Shown one piece after another: positions 54,252 to 64,000 of a stretch of 64,000 bases of DNA. Origin of the DNA: Neofusicoccum parvum (taxonomy: Eukaryota > Ascomycota > Dothideomycetes > Botryosphaeriales > Botryosphaeriaceae). The stretch covers positions 1,116,001 through 1,180,000 of the forward strand of contig CP087212.1 in NCBI GenBank assembly GCA_020912385.1, in the 5' to 3' direction. Under the pieces are notes generated by a model, which worked only from the letters and a program-made list of their open reading frames with translations, did no database searches and was not told the origin of the DNA. A program made the translations under genes and the position numbers. The stretch's first letter is position 1; every line of letters begins with the position of its first letter.

Positions 54252-56276
54252 CGCGCATGCGAGGCTGATGAATCCAACCAATGCCGGGCGTGCTTGGGCA
54301 GAGCCGCATCGTGGAACTCACGTGGTTCGGGCCACAATTCGACGACATCCGAAGCATCTTTGGATCTGCGATGCGTTTTCTCAGAAAGCAGGCAGAAAAG
54401 AAGCCGTCAGGCTGTCAATCTGCAGACACGGAGCTTTGCCCAATTCATCTGTTCTCCGAACGCTAAGGCTCACCGCAAGATGGTGAATAATCAAGCAGCA
54501 GCACTCAAACCGGGCACTGGTACAGAGAAGTGCTGCAGCTGCCTGCCAAAATCAAGGAGATGTCGGATAACGACGCTCGACGCTGCGCAGCTCCAGCATT
54601 CGTCAGGATGGCTTTGGGACTTGGTGTTTAGGACATTTTCTCCTGACGAATGGTTTCATAACACTCCGCGCAAAGCTGCCTATTGGTTGACCTTTTCAAA
54701 AGCAACTCACGCTAGCGTCGGCTGCAGAACCCACCTGTAGATCACGAACTGCATGCAGGGAAAAGAGGAAAGATCGGGACTGTTTGGGCAGGGAAGCACG
54801 ACGTCTGTGTCCTGAAAACGTCGGAATTAGCGTCTTCGTCCAAGCAGCCTTCCCCGACGCTGGAACGTTTTAGCTTCGGCAAGACCCATTGCCAGCTCTT
54901 CAACGCACGACCGCCCGTCAACGTGCAGGAGGAAGTTCGCGGTCGTGTCGTGATTCGATGAAAAGATCTGAGAAGCGGCGATCAGCAAAACTAGCCGACC
55001 AAAGCCGAGGGCAAGGCCACGTTCCCATCCCCACCGCTGCTCCACCGTCTTCACGGGTCCAGACCATTGAGCCGAAGTCGAGCTGCCTCCCGGAGAGGGT
55101 GTCGCACCCCAAGATGTCCGGGTGCTCCGTCGGTTGCGAAGAGCGAGGAGATACAGCGTCGACACCAGGTGTTGCCAGGAGATGGACGGAGGAACAAGAC
55201 GCAGGATGCGAGGAGCCTCCGGGCCGCCCGCCCGCTGAGCGGGACTCCCGCACTGCGCGCAAGGATGAGAAGGAGATACCCGGGGCAGCCTGATGCAAAG
55301 AGCAACCAGCTCGTTAAATGGAGACGTATCTGGAAAATTCGTCACCATTGTTGCTGCAGGACATGAAAAATTCCATCCAGCATATACGGGAGTCCCACAG
55401 GACACGTCAAAGAGATCGCCCCAGGGTCATCGAATCGGCGTACGGCCCCCAATGTATCAACGCTATCCTCCGCAGTCGCTGCATTTGACGGCTGCCGAGC
55501 GGATAGTGTAGAAAAGAAGCGGAAGAAAATGCTCGAGAACCTTCTCTAGCCCTAACGGAACAGTAGTAGCCGGAGTGAAGCGAAGTCTGCTGGTCTAAAT
55601 AAACACCAACTCCGGGGAAAAACCTATACCTCTGCACCGACTCCGATTTCTGTGTTTGGCAGGTGTCACAGAAGCGGGGTCATTTTTGCGTTCTTAAAGT
55701 TGCTCACCCACGACTTGGAGCCTCCGCGTCATCTACACCGCCATGAACGGCGGAGTGATGCTCGCTGCCAAGCTGCACGAACTTGGAGTTCGCCGGGCTA
55801 TCATTACTCCCAACGTTGACAGAGAAAAAGAAAACCAGTGGAGTAACTGAAACAAAGAGGGGTCGCGTGCTTTCCGCGCGTAGAGTAGAACCCAGCCAAT
55901 GGGACAGCTGTCTTTCATGGGAGTTTGGAGTATTAAAGCTGTCGGACGCGTAGGTTTGCATTGAGCATGGCTGGCTTACGAGATGGGATTCTGAGAAGGA
56001 TCTCGGATTGATGAACAGTGCTCTGGATGGTCAATGCATCATATGAATGAACGCTGATAGGCTGTTCTTTGGGAGAAACCCCAGCAGAATGGTGCTCGTT
56101 CACTGACCTGGATAACCGGATGGTCGTTCTTCGTAGATTTACTACATTTTTGCTCGGTAAAATAGATGATGAGCAGTATATACAAGGAAACCACAAGCTT
56201 CCTTCGTCAAAATATTGTACTAAGAAAGTCCCAAGGAGGAACAAGAGAGAAAAGTTGGAGCAGACTGCATCGACGT
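54252..56276. other. Intergenic with dyad element
   Basis: About 2 kb between the CorA-like gene promoter and the GH53 3' end. It contains dyad B. GC-rich frames of up to about 190 codons at 54.8-55.4 kb on the minus strand show no domain and no ATG start. Nothing else recognised. Confidence 0.5.
54597..54652. promoter_or_regulatory. Dyad B: CATTCGTCAGGA inverted pair
   Basis: A perfect 12-bp inverted repeat at 54597-54608 and 54641-54652 with a 32-bp spacer. It differs from dyad A by A for C inside the core. It lies about 350 bp upstream of the TATA box of the CorA-like gene. Confidence 0.7.
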
Positions 56277-58337
<2,061 letters not shown>

Positions 58338-60192
58338 CTACGCTGCTTCCTCAGTGATGATCTTGGTGGCGCCAGCCTTCCCCGACGAAGAGGGCTCAAT
58401 AATGCCGAGGTCTGCGGCAATGTTGAAAAGTCTCGCCTTCTCCTCATGCGCCGCCGTGTCGCCGAAAACGACATCCATGTCCTCCAGGCTCTTTCCGCGT
58501 GTTTCGGGAACGAAGAAGTACGTGAATCCCAACGCCAGCAGGCAGAACGCGGCAAAGAAGATGTAAGTTCCGTAGCCAATCGTCTCCAGCATGTCCGGCG
58601 TCACAAGTCCGATGATGAAGTTGCACATCCATGTTGCGCTCGTCGTGATGGACATGGCCTTGGAGCGGTTGCCGAGGTTGAAGATCTCGGACGGCAAGAC
58701 CCAGCCGATGGGCGCGAAGGAGTAGGAGAAGTTGATGTCGTATATGTAGATGAAGGCGATTCCCGTCCAGCCTGCCGCCTTGTGAGATACCAGGGACGAG
58801 CCGTATCCGCCGACGATGCCGCCGACGATGATCAGAGAAACGAAGGTTCCAAGCGCGCCGCACATGAGCAGGGGACGGCGGCCAACCTTGTCGATGAGGA
58901 AAAGTGCCGGCAAGGTTGAGAGGGTGTTGACGATGCCGTAGACTCCCGTGGCTAGGAGAGACGTAGTCTTGCCGGACAGCCCCAACTGACCAAAGATAGT
59001 GGGAGCGTAGTAGATGATGGCGTTACAGCCCATGAACTGTTGGAAGAACATGATGCAGCATCCAACAGACAGCCGCTTGAACGATGGCCAGGTGGAGACC
59101 AGAGATGCGTACTGGGACATGTAAAGCGCGACTCCGGTCTTGCCGGGGTATTTGTCTCGCGCGTAGGACTCCTCAAAGAGAACCTCGGCTTTGATTGCCA
59201 GGTATTCTCTGCACAGCAGCTCGGAGTCGATGTGGACCTGTCGTATCCTGGCCAGCGCAGAAAGCGCCTTGTCTTCCTGCTGACGCATGAGGAAATACCT
59301 CGGTGACTCGGGGTAGAACAGCATCCCCACGCCGAGAACGAGTGCTGGCAGGATCTGCAGAGCCAGTGGGACTCGCCACGAGGCTTCGCTCTGCCCTGTG
59401 CAGCCGTTTGCGCCGACGTCTGTGCGAGGATCAAATTCTGGCTCGGATGCAGAGCCGCCGGTGTATGCAATGCTCGGGTCGCACCGCGCGCCTCCAATGT
59501 ACTGGGTGCCGTACTCAAGCCAGTAGCTGATCAGGATGCCCAGGGTAATGCTCACTAATGCAATTAGCATGAACCCCCAACGATCTTAAAGGCCACGCAC
59601 ATTGCTGTAGAACCACCAGCGTGCCACGGATTGCGGGTGTTGAGACCTCCGACATGTACATGGGCACAATCATGGTGAGCATTCCGACTGCAAACCCGGC
59701 GATGGCGCGCCCTGTGACTGTGAGCATCTGCACGAGCACATGAGCGGCATACATACCGGCAAAAATCATGGCCACGGAATTGGCACCGGCCTGGAGCGCC
59801 GAGCCGAGCGTGAAGATGACCACGGCCACCAGCATGGATCCCTTTCTGCCAACGCGGTCTGCAATGGGCCCGTTGACCAGTGACCCGAACCATGCAAGCA
59901 GCAGAAGACTCGAGACGAACCAGCCCTTGAAGCTGCTGTCCAAGTAGATCCGGGGGAACTTTGCGGCAAAGGACTCCATGGTCAGAACTCCCGAGACAAC
60001 GCCCTGGTCGTAGCCGAAGAGAAAGCCGCCGAGGGAGGCGAACTGGTGCAGGAGTCAGCTGCTGTGCGCTACTCAGCTGCGCGCGGCGCTCACCGATGCC
60101 AAGCCCAGGATGTACGGGTTCTCGCGCAGTTGGCGCATGACGCCTTTGTCAGACGAAGCGTACAGCTCCGTGCCCGATTCTTGGTCCGCCAT
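58338..60192 (-). CDS. MFS sugar transporter
   Basis: Exons 60192-60094, 60042-59601 and 59554-58338 encode 585 residues with twelve membrane spans. Sugar-porter motifs are clear: GGFLFGYDQGVVSG in TM1, ADRVGRKGSM after TM2, PESPRYFLMR after TM6, IDKVGRRPLL after TM8, and PETRGKSLEDMD after TM12. An extended loop with cysteines (ARCDPSIAYTGG, GANGCTGQSE) follows TM5. Joining restores GLASFASLGGFLFG and VVLQQLSITLGI. It is probably a proton symporter for hexose or a related monosaccharide in the plasma membrane; specificity is not visible. ATG 60192 starts MADQESGTELYASS. Its neighbour GH53 suggests galactose-type sugars, as inference only. Confidence 0.93.
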
Positions 60193-61177
60193 TGTCGGAG
60201 TCGCAGGTGTGGAAGATGGCTGGCCGACGGTCTCGCGGAGCGCAGGCCGCTGAGTTTTGTATTCCCCAAAACCTGCTGGATGCGGAGACCCACCGCGCGT
60301 TCTCGTGATCATGGTTGCGGGGAAACTTGTTGTTGTGGGGCCCCAGTGGGATGCTCGCTGCGCCGCGAGCCAATGGGGCGCTCCAACCCCAGACGGCCAC
60401 CACTTTCGCGGCAGCCGGAGAGCGGTCCTGAGCTTGTGGCTTTGCTCTGACGGCCATCGTCAGTTGCTTCATACAACGGATGGGGGCTGGCCTGGCCATC
60501 AAACCCAGGAGATAGACCGAAGACAGCGGCGATATCCAGCGGTTCGAGCAGTTGGGAGCAAAACGGGCAATTCTTAGCGCCGCACTGGTGCCAGGATCTC
60601 GCCATGCGGAGACTGGGGTCGGCGCTTATCTCCAACCTTGTTGCTGCAAATAAGCTCAACATGGTTTCAGCCTTATCAATACTGCACTCTTGAGTGTCGC
60701 TGTTCAATTGCTCTTGCATCTGTCGCTTCAGCCATGCACAACCCAACAATAGAAGCACCAAGCAGACTCACATCCTGCGCGTCGCAATTTCTTCGTCTTT
60801 CTATTCATTTTGCCGCTGTACGGCAAAGTTTCAGTGATGAGCGAGTGCTACGACCTCGCTGGCAATCGGCTCTCCATTACCTACGGAAAATGCAGTGGCG
60901 CTCAGGACGGCGCAGCTGCCGCTTGCTGCGCGAGCAACAAAGACATTTTTATGGGCAGGCATTGTTTCAGGGCAAGTGACATGGGAACAAACGCCGGTGT
61001 CAATTCTAAAGTCTATAGTATTTATAATCTAAGTACAAACAGTCCGACAGACAGGAGAAAGCCAAGAAGAAATCTATCAACCAAGAATCCGAAAACACAA
61101 GCCCAGAAGAAACCCGTAGTAGACGATGAAACCACCCGATAATGCTGGCAGAAGAGGGGGTTGCGAGCATGAATGGC
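60193..61177. other. Intergenic; cysteine-rich fragment
   Basis: About 1 kb between the sugar transporter 5' end and the NLP 3' end. Apart from the plus-strand fragment at 60837-60998, nothing is recognised. Confidence 0.5.
60837..60998 (+). pseudogene. Fragment resembling the N-terminal Cys block of fungal membrane proteins
   Basis: Frame from ATG 60837 reads MSECYDLAGNRLSITYGKC, then ACCASNKDIFMGRHCF. Many ascomycete membrane or secreted proteins have this pattern: C-Y-x-P/L-x-G near the start, a Cys after about 12 residues, then CC and a final Cys-Phe or Cys-Leu. The frame soon becomes Lys/Asn/Thr-rich without domain features and ends near 61140. I read this as a leftover first exon or gene relic. 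A spliced small gene is the alternative. Confidence 0.3.
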
Positions 61178-62050
61178 TTAGATCCAGGCCTTGCCGAGGT
61201 TGCTCTCGAAGTTGCCGTTCTTGAAGGGCACGTTCGCGCTGCCGAAAGACGTGTCCTGGAGAGCCCTCCTGGCGGGCTCGGGCAGGGTAGCCCAGTCGAC
61301 CATCCAGAAGTCGCGGCCAGGGCTGGTCTTGAACTGAAGCTCGTGGTTCCTGGGGAAGTTGGTCATGTATTCGACCTGGAGGCGGCTGCCGTCGCGCATC
61401 TGCGGGCTGGTCGTCTTCTTGTAGCTGCCGTGGCCAGAAGCAGCAGCACCGAAGACACGAGGGTTCGCGTTGGCCGCTGTGTGGGAAGTCAGCTATTGTC
61501 CAGTTTGGGGTATCAAAGTAGAGGAGAGGAGGTGACTGACGGTTATCAATCCAGACAACAACGTTCTCCCAGTCGTGACGGTGTCCACCGTTGGCACCAC
61601 CGTCGGAGATCTGGTCCTTGGGCATGTACCAGGAGTACATGATGGCGTAGCGGCCATTGTGCCAAGCACCTCTGGCGTAGGTCTGGCCCCTGCGGTCATC
61701 ACGGCAGCCGGCAGTGGCACCGCCGGAGTTCTGAAGACCACCGCTGTGTTGAATGTCAGTTGATGCGCAATTGCGAAGGGGGCGGAGGAGAGTTCTCACC
61801 TGGTGTCACCGCGGGCGTTGACGGCGGTGTACGACTGGCAGCCGTGAGCAATGTGGAGGAACGGCTCGTAGCGGCGAATGGCGTTTCCTTCAGTGCCGCC
61901 ACGGACGCTCTCCGGCATGGGCCAGAGAGAGTCGTGAGCGACAACAGCGCGCTTCTCGATCTGCTCGGCGGCAGCCTCGGGGGCAGCAGCAGGAGCAGCC
62001 ACAGCGCAGGAAGCGGCGGCGATCATGGCGATGAAGTTGTTGAAATGCAT
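61178..62050 (-). CDS. NEP1-like necrosis-inducing protein (NLP, type 1), secreted
   Basis: Exons 62050-61800, 61743-61541 and 61476-61178 encode 250 residues. The first about 19 residues are a signal peptide, followed by a short Ala/Glu-rich pro-segment ending in Lys-Arg, a Kex2-like site. The family heptapeptide GHRHDWE is intact, and two cysteines in the mature N-terminal half fit the single disulphide of type 1 NLPs. These proteins bind glycosylinositol phosphorylceramides in plant plasma membranes, damage eudicot cells and act as immune elicitors. No break or missing key residue is seen, so the gene looks intact. A TATA box lies about 122 bp upstream of the ATG. Its neighbours, a pectin-side-chain hydrolase and a sugar transporter, fit a plant-associated lifestyle. 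Confidence 0.93.
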
Positions 62051-62171
62051 TTTGGATGTTGGTTGTTGATTCGTAGCGAATGACTGTTGGTAAGAGTGTA
62101 GTTGGCTTTAGTGAGTGAAGCTGAATGAGAGAAGCTGGTTGGTGATGATTGTACAGTGAGGAAGACTGCAT

Positions 62172-62179
62172 CTTATATA
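62172..62179 (-). promoter_or_regulatory. TATA box of the NLP gene
   Basis: Minus strand reads TATATAAG, about 122 bp upstream of ATG 62050, leaving room for a leader of roughly 90 nt. Confidence 0.6.
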
Positions 62180-64000
62180 GCCGTCTGTCTCTCTGTCCGT
62201 CTTCATCTGGCGTATGGAAGTTTGGGGCTACCAGCAGGCACATGTCTCGGCACCCACAGCTCAGCCGCGGTAGTAGCTGCGCAAGGGCCCGTTGGTGATA
62301 CTCGGTTTTGTTCCGTTTCGCTGTCTGACCTTGGAAGGACTTGGCGACCGTTTCCTGCATGTGGCGGCTGTCAGAGGTGCTCTTGGCTTGCGAGCTCAGC
62401 CCTGTGCTACTGCCACGTTATTGTGAGCCGACACAATGGTGTTGTGCCGGTAGCCCGTATTCAGATGGACCGAGCTTGGCCTAGCTGACATCATGGTCCT
62501 GAGCGAGGCGTTGTTGTACGAAATCGGTCCGCAAACATGATAAATCATGGATTCAGACAGATCAAATGTTCCAATGAGAATCATGGCAATCTGGTCCAAG
62601 CAGATGCCTCCCCTCCCATGATCCGTCCAGCTGTTGCAGTATTCTGTGAATGGGCGACGTGCAGGAAACGTGGTGAAGCGCACATGAGCCCCAAACGGTG
62701 GTTCGAGTACAAATGAATAGGTGAAACGGCCGTTGGAAGGCTGTCACGAATCAGATAGTTGGCTCGGTGTCAAGCCTCTGAACTCTATTTTTGAGTTAAA
62801 GTTCAACGTCCTTCTAGCGTTGCGTCTAGAAGACATTCCGCCGTTTCTGGCTCCCAACTGTGGCTGAGCCATTCCGCATGCTAATCCGTAATAGGGGGCG
62901 TCTGTTTCAGCACAACTACACTATTACTGCATTTAGTATAACATGCTATAGCCACCACTGTACCTCGGAATAATGCTGCTTGGCGGATCAAGTAGGGACT
63001 TGACGGGCTGCGCAAACCGCAGATGATGCTGGCCGTATTCGAGGGTAGCCAGCATGCAAGGCTGATTCATGCGTGGCCGCACAGGTTAGTAATTCCCACT
63101 ACCCAGCTTTTAGCTCCTATTTCGGCCTGGATGATCGAACCATCTAAACCGATTACAAACCTGATCTCACCCACTGATCCCACAGTGGTTCCAGAACCGA
63201 TGCAAGAGGTATTCGCAGACGCATAGCCTTGGCATTTCCCCGCTACCATCGTATGCGTATTTAGAACGAATAGCGAGATTGAGTCCTTGGCGGAGGAGAT
63301 TTCTTCACTACACGCAACGCCATCCTTGGCATCGTAGCCGACGGAGCCGGCCACGCGAACTTCAACGCCTCCATGTAGAAGGTAAGTACTTAGACTAAAC
63401 GGTCAGGCACGTGGTTGTTCTGCACGCTCCGGTAGCTTTCGGCTGCCAAGATTTCATTCCGATCTCTAGTCACGCATTATGGACATCACTTTGGTCCTCC
63501 GTGTCTTTGCAGCATTCTCTCCTGAGATGATCCGAAGATGACCAGTGCTGATAGCTGTGCAGCTGCTGTCAACACATCTATCATGTCAGCATCATCGCTA
63601 CTCAAGCGGCGTTGATCTTCCGCTCGAAATGTGAGATTCGCAGCACTGGAACTGGGAGCTTCTACAGCCAACTGGGAAATATGATTGCTGCGCTTTTCAA
63701 CTCGGAGGGAGTTGTTGAAGCAGTGAAAGGAGATGCGCATCCTCCAAGGCCTTGTGTTCTCGCGGCTGATGTCATGTAGTCCTTCTGTTTCTTTGTTCTC
63801 CGTGCCTTGGACATTGTTTACTCCATCACTTAATCAACACCTCGTCATGGAACAAAGAGCGTGCGAGATTGCTTTATCCACACAACACAAAAACCTTTTC
63901 TCAACAATGTGAATCGTCGTTCTATTTAACTGAATTGTCTTTCTAGAGCATATCTTTCTGCGAAAACTTCAAATCCTACTTGATACCAACAGGTCGGACA
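62180..64000. other. Upstream of the NLP gene; no supported gene
   Basis: About 1.8 kb to the window edge. One minus-strand frame (about 63381-63067) has four spaced cysteines and Gly/Ser-rich beta-like sequence but no ATG near its start; it could be an exon of a gene that continues out of view, but support is weak. Confidence 0.45.

Noticed and set aside
54827..55405. 192-codon minus-strand frame upstream of GH53
   Set aside because: No ATG at its start, no domain, and overlapping open frames in other phases, as in other GC-rich non-coding DNA here.

Overview
The window is nuclear DNA of a filamentous ascomycete. Genes are spaced and eukaryotic, introns are short (about 46-100 nt, GT..AG, several with a CTRAY-type branch site), and many proteins are filamentous-fungal families: Pep7, Exo70, Cdc3-type septin, fungal cPLA2, a GH53 galactanase and an NLP. 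High GC3 and the plant-directed genes at the right end suggest a plant-associated Dothideomycete, perhaps Botryosphaeriales; this placement is inference. No tRNA, rRNA, CRISPR or intact transposon was seen.

Layout. 1-5.1 kb: 3' part of a Pep7/Vac1 endosomal FYVE gene, an HSL-type alpha/beta hydrolase and an F-box protein. 5.1-6.9 kb: sparse, with one possible secreted cysteine-rich peptide. 6.9-10.1 kb: glycogen phosphorylase with ten exons, one of 13 nt. 11.2-12.2 kb: a cyclin-like protein, followed by 5.4 kb without a convincing gene. 17.6-24.4 kb: a minus-strand run of a Pom33/TMEM33-type membrane protein, a Cdc3-type septin and exocyst Exo70. 24.9-30.6 kb: two plus-strand phospholipase genes, a cPLA2-type enzyme with a likely mitochondrial leader and a PLD. 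31.4-38.3 kb: a YtcJ-type amidohydrolase, a DHA1-type MFS transporter and a peroxisomal (PTS2) 3-ketoacyl-CoA thiolase. 38.7-45.8 kb: an unknown single-pass membrane protein, an acyltransferase-3, an epoxide-hydrolase-like protein and an F-box-like protein behind a nearly G-free repeat leader. 46.3-54.2 kb: an MFS transporter with a 15-nt exon and a very large protein with a C-terminal CorA-like membrane domain. 56.3-62.1 kb: GH53 endo-galactanase, sugar transporter and necrosis-inducing NLP, all on the minus strand.

How the genes relate. The left two thirds are mostly housekeeping: endosome fusion, glycogen breakdown, polarity and exocytosis, phospholipid turnover and beta-oxidation. The right third is more accessory: transporters, hydrolases, the CorA-like giant and a plant-interaction trio. 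Two observations stand out. First, four copies of CATTCGTCMGGA form two palindromic pairs of nearly equal size, each upstream of a TATA box, one before the 46-48 kb transporter and one before the CorA-like giant. Second, the giant contains an in-frame 60-nt intron whose retention would insert a hydrophobic segment. Exon borders were placed by hand from splice consensus, frame continuity and remembered family alignments, and need RNA evidence.
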